Below, piece after piece: positions 27,026 through 33,959 of a DNA stretch of 64,000 bases. Position 1 is the stretch's first letter, and each line of letters begins with the position of its first letter. The notes beneath the pieces are model-generated. The model was not told the DNA's origin. It saw nothing but the letters and a program-made list of their open reading frames with translations, and searched no databases. The DNA comes from an uncultured Christensenellaceae bacterium (GTDB lineage: Bacteria; Bacillota; Clostridia; Christensenellales; UBA3700): contig CAJUOU010000003.1 in NCBI GenBank assembly GCA_910588545.1, forward strand, positions 124,001-188,000, in the 5' to 3' direction. The position numbers were made by a program, and so were the translations under genes.

Positions 27026-28774
27026 TTAATTAATTTCTTTTTCTTCTACAACTTCTCCTGCCTTGTTAAGTGTTCCGTCGGTACACTCTACAATAAACTC
27101 CCCTGTATCTCTCCAAGCTACCTCTTTTGTAACTTTCTTCCAATCAACCATACTACCCCCAAAAATAATACGCGTTAACTTTGAAAACCCGTCAAAAGCA
27201 TATTTTGCTATACTTACTTTACTATTGGAGATTGTGATAGATACAAACTCGCTACCCCCCTCAAACGTATTGTTTTTTATTTGAGTTATCGCCTCAGGTA
27301 TTACCAATTCGGTTATCAACGCTTCATTTAAATATAAATTATGTGCATAATATAATGGGTTTGAACGGTTTGCACCAAAATCTATATTACACCATGCCTC
27401 TAAGTCGTTTATTAAAACTGCTCTAAGTTCACTGCATTGTTCAAAAGCATAATCTCCAATAAAATTTACACTTTCCGATATTTTAACTTGTTCTAGAGAA
27501 TTACAATATTCAAAAGCTCTGGCACCAATTTGAGTTACGCCATTTGGAATTTCCAAAGTTACAAGGCTACGACAAAGACCAAACGCACTTTCGCCGATAC
27601 TGACTACGCTGTCGGAAATTGTCAAATCGATTAACCTTGTACATACATAAAATGCTTGTATGCCTATGCTTTGCAATTTGTTGCCAATAACAACGCTGGT
27701 AAGTCCGCTACAATCTCTAAACGCAAAATCGCCCAATGTAACCACACTATTTGGTAGTGTTAAATCGGTAAGTCCGCTGCAAAAATAAAAAGCACTTTCC
27801 CCTATTTCCGTTATATTTTCATGCAAAGTCACACTTTTTAAAGCATTGCAACCGACAAATGTATTATTTTTTATAACCTTAACGCTATCTGGTACTATTA
27901 AATCACTGATTACTTGGTTATTCAAATACAATTTGCCTGCATAATACAACGGGTTAGATAAACTATCTTGAAAATATATATTAAACCAAGCTTGCAAATT
28001 TGTTATATAAATACCATTTAATTTACTACATCTTTCAAACGCCCTACTATCAATTTGACCAACCGTTTCAGGAATTGTGATTTTTGTTAAATTGCTACAT
28101 CCTCCAAAAGCGTAACTCCCTATTTTTGTAATTCCATTTCCTAATGTTAAACTGCTTATACCTCTACAATCATAAAAGGCACTATTCTCTATCACTGACA
28201 CACAGTCGGATAAAACTATTTCCTTAAGACTATAACACTCGTAAAAAGTATTGCTTTTAATAACTGCAACATTTTCGGAAATTTTTATTTCCGCAAGATT
28301 ACTACATCTTTCAAATGCACCTATACCCAAACTTGTCAAACTGTTTGGTAAAGACATACTTGTAAGAGCATTGCAACCTTTAAATGCGTAATCTCCGATT
28401 TTGGTAACAGTTTCAGGTATATTTATTTTGATTAGTTGTTTGCAATCTTTAAACGCACTTTCCCCTATTTCAGTCACTCCGTTAGGTATAGTAACGCTTT
28501 TTATATTTTTACATCCGTCAAATACATTGTTTTTTATCCCTACAACATTTATATCGTTATACTTAGACGGAATAACAATATCCGTTGCTTTTGCATCCAA
28601 CAACTCACTTACGTAATATCCATTGCTAGACAGGTCGTATTTAAAAGTTTCAATAATATCTTGAGGTTGCTCCTCATTTTTACTTTCGTTTTTATCACAT
28701 CCTATCAAAATAACCGACATTGTCAGCATTAAAGCAATTAAAATAAATATCAATAACCTTTTTGATTTATGCAT
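27026..28774 (-). CDS. BspA-type leucine-rich-repeat lipoprotein
   Basis: 582 aa from the ATG preceded by AGGAGGT. Signal peptide with lipobox LIGC (Cys26). About 18 LRR_5/TpLRR repeats follow, of the form AFKGCNALTSMSLPNSLTSLG, in two blocks each closed by a LYYAGKLYLN(N) type module. The C-terminal cap GSMVDWKKVTK...ECTDGTLNKAGEV matches the cap of the LRR protein at 7742-9613. Probably a surface-displayed binding protein. Its promoter carries a palindrome precisely between -35 and -10, and a divergent XRE gene lies next door, so it is probably repressed by that regulator. Confidence 0.9.
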   Translation of the reverse strand: MHKSKRLLIFILIALMLTMSVILIGCDKNESKNEEQPQDIIETFKYDLSSNGYYVSELLDAKATDIVIPSKYNDINVVGIKNNVFDGCKNIKSVTIPNGVTEIGESAFKDCKQLIKINIPETVTKIGDYAFKGCNALTSMSLPNSLTSLGIGAFERCSNLAEIKISENVAVIKSNTFYECYSLKEIVLSDCVSVIENSAFYDCRGISSLTLGNGITKIGSYAFGGCSNLTKITIPETVGQIDSRAFERCSKLNGIYITNLQAWFNIYFQDSLSNPLYYAGKLYLNNQVISDLIVPDSVKVIKNNTFVGCNALKSVTLHENITEIGESAFYFCSGLTDLTLPNSVVTLGDFAFRDCSGLTSVVIGNKLQSIGIQAFYVCTRLIDLTISDSVVSIGESAFGLCRSLVTLEIPNGVTQIGARAFEYCNSLEQVKISESVNFIGDYAFEQCSELRAVLINDLEAWCNIDFGANRSNPLYYAHNLYLNEALITELVIPEAITQIKNNTFEGGSEFVSITISNSKVSIAKYAFDGFSKLTRIIFGGSMVDWKKVTKEVAWRDTGEFIVECTDGTLNKAGEVVEEKEIN

Positions 28775-28798
28775 AATAAGACCTCCTATACGAAATTT

Positions 28799-28860
28799 AT
28801 TATACAGTGCTTTACACTGCAAGTCAAGCATTTTACAGTGGTTTGCACTACAACATTAGT
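28799..28860. promoter_or_regulatory. Divergent promoters with twin operators
   Basis: Two related 20-mers, TACAGTGCTTTACACTGCAA (28803-28822) and TACAGTGGTTTGCACTACAA (28834-28853), lie 31 bp apart. The first fills the 17-bp spacer of the minus-strand LRR promoter (TTGACT 28827-28822, TATAAT 28804-28799). The second lies between TTTACA (28832-28837) and a weak ATTAGT (28855-28860) facing the XRE gene. Confidence 0.75.
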
Positions 28861-28905
28861 GATAAACGATTAGCATTGTTACAAACTAATAAGTAGTGAG
28901 GGATT

Positions 28906-29118
28906 ATGATAGCACAAGAATTAGGAAGAAGATTAAAAAACGAACGCAAGGCAAAAGGCTTTACTCAAAAAGTAATGGCGGAAAAAATGGGAATGGTTTT
29001 ACAGCAATACCAAACTTATGAAAGTGGCAGGTATCAGCTTGACTACGAAAAGCTTAAACAAGTATGTATAATTTTGGATATATCTGCTGACTATTTACTT
29101 GGAATTACACAATATTAA
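28906..29118 (+). CDS. Small XRE-family repressor
   Basis: 70 aa, essentially one Cro/CI helix-turn-helix domain (LGRRLKNERKAKGFTQKVMAEKMGMVLQQYQTYESG, then YEKLKQVCIILDISADYLLG). GAGG precedes the ATG. It is transcribed divergently from the LRR lipoprotein gene across a region with two operator-like palindromes, the standard layout for an autoregulated repressor controlling its neighbour. A terminator follows at 29215. Confidence 0.88.
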   Translation: MIAQELGRRLKNERKAKGFTQKVMAEKMGMVLQQYQTYESGRYQLDYEKLKQVCIILDISADYLLGITQY

Positions 29119-29214
29119 ATGCAAAGCAAATAAAATACATTTTGACATTAGCTTAAAAACAAGTAAAAAAACCTTTGAAAATCGGTACTAATAATGCTAC
29201 TTTTGGCAAAAATT

Positions 29215-29246
29215 AAGGAACACTCAGTTTGAGTGTTCCTTTTTTA
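29215..29246 (+). terminator. Terminator of XRE repressor gene
   Basis: AAGGAACACTCA/TGAGTGTTCCTT, 3-nt loop, T-run. Confidence 0.85.
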
Positions 29247-29261
29247 TTAGCATTTTTAAAG

Positions 29262-29292
29262 AAAAAAACCGAAAATAAATTTCGGTTTTTTA
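29262..29292 (-). terminator. Terminator of pdxS
   Basis: AAAACCGAAA/TTTCGGTTTT arms. On the minus strand it ends in a T-run (29268-29262). Confidence 0.75.
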
Positions 29293-29310
29293 TTATTTTT
29301 TGTTTATTAA

Positions 29311-30174
29311 TTATTGACCGCGTTCTTCCATTTTGATTTTGATTTCGTCGCAGTTGATACCAACGATTGGCTCGCCCAAATCTTCGGACAATCTTGCAAT
29401 CAAATCATAGTCCATATAATTTTCTACCGAGCGAACGATTGCATCAGCTCTTTTTGCAGGGTTGCCGGACTTAAATATACCGCTACCTACAAATACACCC
29501 TCTGCACCTAAATGCCTCATTAAAACTGCATCTGCAGGAGTTGCAACGCCACCAGCTGAGAAGTTTGGAACAGGCAATTTGCCGTTTTCGTGAACAAACT
29601 TAATCAAATCGTAAGGAACTTGAAGTTGCTTTGCCTCCTCATAAAGTTCGTCTGGGCTCATAGCCTTAACTGCTCTCATTTGCGCTTGCATTGCTCTCAT
29701 GTGTCTAACAGCTTGAACAACGTCTCCTGTACCTGCCTCGCCCTTAGTTCTTATCATGCTTGCACCCTCTTGCACACGGCGAAGAGCTTCGCCTAAGTTT
29801 CTTGCACCGCAAACAAATGGAGCTTTGAAAGACATTTTGTCAACATGATAAACATCGTCTGCAGGAGTTAAAACCTCACTTTCGTCGATAAAATCAATAT
29901 CCATAGCCTCAAGTAATCTTGCCTCTATAAAATGACCGATTCTGCATTTAGCCATTACAGGAATTTTAACTGCTTTTTGAATTTCCCTAATCATTTTAGG
30001 GTCGCTCATACGGCTTACGCCGCCCTCTCTTCTGATATCTGCAGGAACTCTTTCCAAAGCCATAACTGCACCAGCACCTGCTGCCTCAGCGATTTTAGCT
30101 TGCTCAACAGTGGTAACATCCATAATTACTTTGCCTTTCAAACTTTCTGCGATAGGATTGTTAATTTTGTACAT
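29311..30174 (-). CDS. pdxS: Pyridoxal 5'-phosphate synthase subunit PdxS
   Basis: 287-aa (beta/alpha)8 enzyme that condenses ribose 5-phosphate, glyceraldehyde 3-phosphate and ammonia to PLP. Catalytic Asp19 (VIMDVTT) and Lys76 (PVMAKCRIGH) are present, as are the second-site region (VCGARNLGEALRR, EAGTGDVV) and the phosphate loop NFSAGGVATPADA and GVFVGSGIFKS. It is a few residues shorter at the N-terminus than B. subtilis PdxS. The glutaminase partner pdxT, usually adjacent, is absent here: a terminator follows directly. AAAGGAG precedes the ATG. Confidence 0.96.
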   Translation of the reverse strand: MYKINNPIAESLKGKVIMDVTTVEQAKIAEAAGAGAVMALERVPADIRREGGVSRMSDPKMIREIQKAVKIPVMAKCRIGHFIEARLLEAMDIDFIDESEVLTPADDVYHVDKMSFKAPFVCGARNLGEALRRVQEGASMIRTKGEAGTGDVVQAVRHMRAMQAQMRAVKAMSPDELYEEAKQLQVPYDLIKFVHENGKLPVPNFSAGGVATPADAVLMRHLGAEGVFVGSGIFKSGNPAKRADAIVRSVENYMDYDLIARLSEDLGEPIVGINCDEIKIKMEERGQ

Positions 30175-30217
30175 ATATATAAATCTCCTTTGTAGGTTTT
30201 ATAATTTTTTCTACTTT

Positions 30218-30247
30218 AGTATAGCACAAATTAGTAAAAATTTACAA
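30218..30247 (-). promoter_or_regulatory. pdxS promoter
   Basis: Minus-strand TTGTAA (30247-30242), 18-bp spacer, TATACT (30223-30218). Confidence 0.6.
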
Positions 30248-30370
30248 GCAATAATAAATAATTAACTTAAAATTTTATTTATTATCTGCCATAAAATTTA
30301 GTTATATTGCTTTTAGCAAAATATTTAAAATGTTTTTGATAAGTTAATTAAATATAAATGTTGAAATTTT

Positions 30371-30421
30371 TTAAGTCTTTTAAGACTTAACCAATACATT
30401 TCCAATTTTATTTGATATAAT
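30371..30421 (+). promoter_or_regulatory. Palindrome and extended -10 promoter of small XRE gene
   Basis: TTAAGTCTT-TT-AAGACTTAA (30371-30390) has perfect 9-bp arms and lies just upstream of an extended -10 (TGATATAAT, TATAAT at 30416-30421). A likely operator for the adjacent HTH protein. The rest of 30248-30370 is AT-rich with no gene. Confidence 0.6.
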
Positions 30422-30453
30422 ATGTACATTAACATTTTAAAAAAGGAGTTTTT

Positions 30454-30720
30454 ATGACTTTAATTGAGGCAATAGCAATAAAAACAAAAAATTTAATGCA
30501 AGAAAAAAATATTTCTCAACAAATGTTGGAGACAAAAACGAATATATCTCATTATAGTATGAACAAAATACTTAAATGCAAATACAAAGATATCGACATT
30601 GTAACAATACTTAAAATATGTAATGCCTTTGGCATAACAATAAACGAATTTTTAAATGATGATTTATTTACAATGTCAAATTTACAAATAACAAACAATA
30701 GCCAACATATAAATAGATAA
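30454..30720 (+). CDS. Small XRE-family HTH protein
   Basis: 88 aa with one Cro/CI-type helix-turn-helix (NLMQEKNISQQMLETKTNIS, HYSMNKILKCKYKDIDIVTILKICNAFGITINEFLND). It belongs to the plasmid/phage-repressor-like group in which the recognition helix is followed by a short tail. AAGGAG sits 6 nt before the ATG. A perfect palindrome just upstream of its promoter suggests autoregulation. Convergent with the TrpR-like gene, sharing a terminator. Confidence 0.82.
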   Translation: MTLIEAIAIKTKNLMQEKNISQQMLETKTNISHYSMNKILKCKYKDIDIVTILKICNAFGITINEFLNDDLFTMSNLQITNNSQHINR

Positions 30721-30748
30721 AAAAGATTGCGATTTCGCAATCTTTTTT
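30719..30748. terminator. Bidirectional terminator
   Basis: AAAAGATTGCGA/TCGCAATCTTTT with A and T flanks, between convergent XRE and TrpR-like genes. Confidence 0.9.
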
Positions 30749-30749
30749 A

Positions 30750-31034
30750 TTATTTTAATATAGATTTTTCCACTGCTTTTTTGTAGCCGTCCGAGCCGTG
30801 ATTTACGCACTTGGAAACTCTGCTTAATGTAGCGGAAGAAATACCTGTTTGTGATATTACTTCGTTGTAAGTCATACCTTCCAACAAAAGTTTTGCCGCT
30901 CTTAAACGTTGAGCCATTTGCTCAACTTCCTTATATGTACAAAGGTCGTCAAACAAAGCCTTACATTCCTCCACGCTTTCTATATCCGTTATTGCCTTAT
31001 ACAAATCGGGCAAAAATTCTTCATAATTCGACAT
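30750..31034 (-). CDS. TrpR/YerC-family transcriptional regulator
   Basis: 94 aa, matching the YerC/YecD group of TrpR-like proteins found in Firmicutes. All-helical, with a TrpR-type helix-turn-helix: EVEQMAQRLRAAKLLLEGMTYNEVISQTGISSATLSRVSKCVNHG, where SSATLSRV is the recognition helix. YerC proteins have no established effector. It lies 11 bp after an amino acid ABC ATPase gene and is the last gene of that operon. The operon promoter carries two 18-bp palindromes, so a role as local, probably amino-acid-responsive, repressor is the natural inference. AGGGGGAG precedes the ATG. Confidence 0.9.
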   Translation of the reverse strand: MSNYEEFLPDLYKAITDIESVEECKALFDDLCTYKEVEQMAQRLRAAKLLLEGMTYNEVISQTGISSATLSRVSKCVNHGSDGYKKAVEKSILK

Positions 31035-31045
31035 TTTCTCCCCCT

Positions 31046-32014
31046 TTATGCCTTAAGTATTTTATCCATAAACTCTTTTGTTCTTTGCTCTGTTGGGTTG
31101 TCGATAACTGCTTTTGCATCGCCATACTCCAAAATCTTACCGCCATCAAGGAAGATTACTTTGTCCGCAATTTCCCTTGCAAACATAATTTCGTGCGTAA
31201 CGATTAGCATTGTTGTACCGCTTTCCCTTAGTCCGCTTATAACTTTTAATACCTCGCCTGTAAGCTCTGGGTCAAGTGCCGAAGTCGGCTCGTCAAAACA
31301 CAAAATTTCAGGAGATAGGCAAAGTGCTCTTGCTATTGCAACCCTTTGTTTTTGTCCGCCGCTTATCTCGCAAGGATATGCGTTTTCCTTATCGGATAGT
31401 CCTACTTTTGCAAGTTGTTCTTTTGCTAAATTTATAGCTACTTGCTTATCCATATTTTTAACCAACATTGGCGCCATTATCAAGTTTTCTATCACTGTTT
31501 TGTGTGGGAACAAATTAAAATCTTGAAAAACAAGTCCCATTTTCAACGCTTTTTCCCTCAAAACATTGTCTTTCGGATATAGACTAACATTGATTTCGGA
31601 AAGTGGATTTCCGTTTTCATCCGTAGGGATATATTTTTTGAAAAAATTATATTTGTAAGTCATATCTACGGGTACTGTAGTAAAAAACTTAAATTTTTTC
31701 TTACCGTTTTCCTCATATTTATTTACAAACTTAAACTTTTTGCCACTGCCGCAAGGCAACTTTTGCACAAACATAAACTTAGGTTTTACAGGTTGTAATT
31801 CACTTGGGACAATTTCTTCCCCGCCAATCCAAATACTTCCGCTTTGTGCTTTTTCCAAAAATGTTAAACATCTTAGCAAAGTTGACTTTCCGCCACCGCT
31901 TGAGCCGATAATTGCAATTACTTCGCCCTTTTGCATACTAAAGCTTATATCTTTAAGTACATGGTTTAATCCAAAGGACTTATTCAAATTTTTTATTTCC
32001 AAAATCTTTTCCAT
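31046..32014 (-). CDS. Amino acid ABC transporter ATPase with ~85-aa insertion
   Basis: 322 aa, against about 245 for the GlnQ family. Walker A GSSGGGKS (37-44), Q-loop MGLVFQDFNLFPH, signature ISGGQKQR, Walker B ILCFDEPTSALDPE and H-loop VTHE are intact. Between the first sheet (GGEEIVPSEL) and the Q-loop lies an extra aromatic- and Lys-rich segment (about residues 70-152, with KKFKFVNKYEENGKKKFKFF) that is unlike the insert in the ATPase at 16421-17656 but occupies the same place. GGAGG precedes the ATG. Overlap and spacing with neighbours show one operon with the permease and the permuted binding protein. Confidence 0.9.
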   Translation of the reverse strand: MEKILEIKNLNKSFGLNHVLKDISFSMQKGEVIAIIGSSGGGKSTLLRCLTFLEKAQSGSIWIGGEEIVPSELQPVKPKFMFVQKLPCGSGKKFKFVNKYEENGKKKFKFFTTVPVDMTYKYNFFKKYIPTDENGNPLSEINVSLYPKDNVLREKALKMGLVFQDFNLFPHKTVIENLIMAPMLVKNMDKQVAINLAKEQLAKVGLSDKENAYPCEISGGQKQRVAIARALCLSPEILCFDEPTSALDPELTGEVLKVISGLRESGTTMLIVTHEIMFAREIADKVIFLDGGKILEYGDAKAVIDNPTEQRTKEFMDKILKA

Positions 32015-32025
32015 AAAATCCTCCC

Positions 32026-32673
32026 TTACCTGTACCTATTTGTTCGCTTTTCAAGCTGTGCAAATACGATTGACAATATTCCAACAAATACAAGATAAAA
32101 AATTCCTGTGCCAAACATAGGCCAAATATTTGCGGTAATACTTCTTATGCTGTTAGCTCTAAACAATAATTCCGGCAAACCAATAACTCTTGCTATCGAA
32201 GTATCTTTTACCAATGTAATAATTTCGTTACTCATTGGAGGCAATATATTTTTATAAATTTGCGGCATTGCAACATTTACAAATGCTTGAGATTTTTTCA
32301 TACCCAAAACTTGACAAGCTTCGTATTGACCTTTTGGGACAGCGTTTATACCACCTTTGAATATTACCGAAAAATAACAAGCATAATTTATTGCAAAAGC
32401 AATTATTGTAGCTGTAAACTCAAAATCCCTTAATCTTACATCAAAAAGTAGCCCCGGACCATAATATATAATCATTAATTGCAACATTAGCGGAGTACCT
32501 CTTACTACCCAAATTATGGAATTCATAAGTCCGCTTACTATTTTTATCTTGCTTTTTTGTAAAAATGAAAAAATAAGTCCTAAAGGCAAAGCAATGACAA
32601 GGGTAGCAAAAAATATTGCTACCGTCATGCCAAAGCCTTTAAATAAACTATCCATTATAACTTGAATACTCAT
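32026..32673 (-). CDS. Amino acid ABC transporter permease
   Basis: 215-aa HisM/GlnP-type permease with about five membrane helices, the family entry sequence RGTPLMLQLMIIYYGPG and the ATPase-docking EAA loop AVPKGQYEACQVLGMKKSQAFVNVAMPQIYKNILPPMSNEII. It lies 11 bp before the ATPase gene and 26 bp after the binding-protein gene, with AAGG upstream of ATG. Normal length. Confidence 0.93.
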   Translation of the reverse strand: MSIQVIMDSLFKGFGMTVAIFFATLVIALPLGLIFSFLQKSKIKIVSGLMNSIIWVVRGTPLMLQLMIIYYGPGLLFDVRLRDFEFTATIIAFAINYACYFSVIFKGGINAVPKGQYEACQVLGMKKSQAFVNVAMPQIYKNILPPMSNEIITLVKDTSIARVIGLPELLFRANSIRSITANIWPMFGTGIFYLVFVGILSIVFAQLEKRTNRYR

Positions 32674-32699
32674 AATAACCTTGATAAATAACTTTTATG

Positions 32700-33602
32700 T
32701 TATTTAATTTCTTCCCATACAGTTTTTTGCTCAGGATTTTTTTCTAACCAAGCTGCAAATACTTCATTATCGATAGTATTAAAGATTTTTAAAGCTTCGT
32801 TATTTCCTGCGGAACCTTTTTCTACGGAGATTATACAACCTTTCAAGTCCTCAATTTTCTTATAACTATTTGCCTTATCTTTTCTTGCTACGATAACTTG
32901 CTCATTTGTTAAGTAAGGTACAGAAATTTCAGCTTTGTCTTCAAAACCTTTTCTAATTGTCATACCATTCCAAACCAAATCGATTGCATTAGAATTTAAC
33001 TCATCAAATTTGCTATCCCATTCAATTACTTTTCCTTTAATAGTAATACCTTGGTCAGCGAAAACTGCTTTTGCCAAATCAAAGTCAAAACCTTCCGGTG
33101 CTTCATTTGACCCCATACCATAAGGCGGTGCGATTGTAAATCCGATAGTGATTGTATTATTTACAATTTCGCTCTTCCAATCTTCCCATTCGCCTGTAGG
33201 TGCTGCAAATTCAACTGCTCTGCTCTGTAGACCGTATTTTTTGCAAATTTCTTTGTAATCGGTATCTTTAATTTCATAAAGTCTTTTGTTGATAAAATTC
33301 ATCAATTTTGTTTTACCTTTCTTTGCCGCTACACCATAAGACTCAGCTTCAGGTTTGAAATCTTCTAGTTCGATAATCGTTAATTTGTCATAAGAGTTGC
33401 CTTCTTGTGCCAAAGTGTATCCTGCAAATACACCATCAACGATAGCTATGTCTGCTTGATTAGCTTGCACATCCATTAAAGCATCTGTTTGTGCTGTAGG
33501 GGTTTTTAAATCTGTATCTGGTTTTGCACAACCTACTAGACTGACGATTGAGATTACTGCTGTTGCTACTACTGCTAGCACAATACCTAATTTCTTTTTC
33601 AT
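32700..33602 (-). CDS. Amino acid-binding lipoprotein with permuted domain order
   Basis: 300 aa from the ATG with AAGGAG (an upstream in-frame ATG at 33626 would lengthen the signal peptide unnaturally). Lipobox LVGC, Cys25. It belongs to SBP_bac_3, but the halves are swapped. Residues 34-128 read like the C-terminal part of normal family members (QTDALMDVQANQADIAIVD, then SYGVAAKKGKTKLMNFINKRL and YKEICKKYGL). Residues 147-260 read like the N-terminal part (TITIGFTIAPPYG, GFDFDLAKAVF, AIDLVWNGMTIRKGFEDKAE, IEDLKGCIISVEKGSAG). The protein then ends. First gene of an importer operon controlled by a palindromic promoter. Confidence 0.85.
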   Translation of the reverse strand: MKKKLGIVLAVVATAVISIVSLVGCAKPDTDLKTPTAQTDALMDVQANQADIAIVDGVFAGYTLAQEGNSYDKLTIIELEDFKPEAESYGVAAKKGKTKLMNFINKRLYEIKDTDYKEICKKYGLQSRAVEFAAPTGEWEDWKSEIVNNTITIGFTIAPPYGMGSNEAPEGFDFDLAKAVFADQGITIKGKVIEWDSKFDELNSNAIDLVWNGMTIRKGFEDKAEISVPYLTNEQVIVARKDKANSYKKIEDLKGCIISVEKGSAGNNEALKIFNTIDNEVFAAWLEKNPEQKTVWEEIK

Positions 33603-33656
33603 TTTTATTCTCCTTATTAATTGCATTTTGCAATCTTGTTTTTTGTTTATGCTACT

Positions 33657-33737
33657 ATTATACTTTAGTACGCTAAAGTTGTAAAGTGTTTTTCGGTAAT
33701 TTCTTTGATTTTTGCAAATACTTTACCGTGCTAAAGT
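33657..33737 (-). promoter_or_regulatory. Promoter with palindromic operator in spacer plus upstream copy
   Basis: Minus-strand TTTACA (33685-33680), 17-bp spacer, TATAAT (33662-33657). The spacer coincides with palindrome ACTTTAGTACGCTAAAGT (33662-33679, perfect 7-bp arms). A second copy, ACTTTACCGTGCTAAAGT, lies at 33720-33737, 58 bp away centre to centre. Binding at the first would block RNA polymerase. The TrpR-like protein encoded at the operon end is the likely ligand. The rest of 33741-33900 shows nothing recognisable. Confidence 0.8.
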
Positions 33738-33904
33738 ACAATTGCACAAACACACTTATATTTGTTACTTATATTTAGCCGTAAATATACTAAAATTAAA
33801 GTTTTACGCATAAAAAGGAGTATTTTTATCAACCCAATGTCAATTTTGTGCATTGTTCGATAGTAACCTTAAAAACTCGACTTTTATTTTATAAAAGCAT
33901 TTAC

Positions 33905-33940
33905 AAAAAAATTACACCGTACATAATATACAGTGTAATT
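33905..33940 (-). terminator. Terminator of beta-galactosidase gene
   Basis: AATTACAC/GTGTAATT arms extended by TGTA/TACG. Minus-strand T-run (33910-33904). Confidence 0.8.
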
Positions 33941-33959
33941 AATAATTATAATATTAAAA

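Noticed and set aside
30213..30226. ACTTTAGTATAGCA at the pdxS promoter as a further TrpR-like operator
   Set aside because: Only one half-site is present. The second arm does not match ACTTTA-N6-TAAAGT.
33813..33830. AAAAAGGAGTATTTTT as the ribosome-binding site of a small gene
   Set aside because: No ATG, GTG or TTG at a suitable distance opens a frame of useful length.
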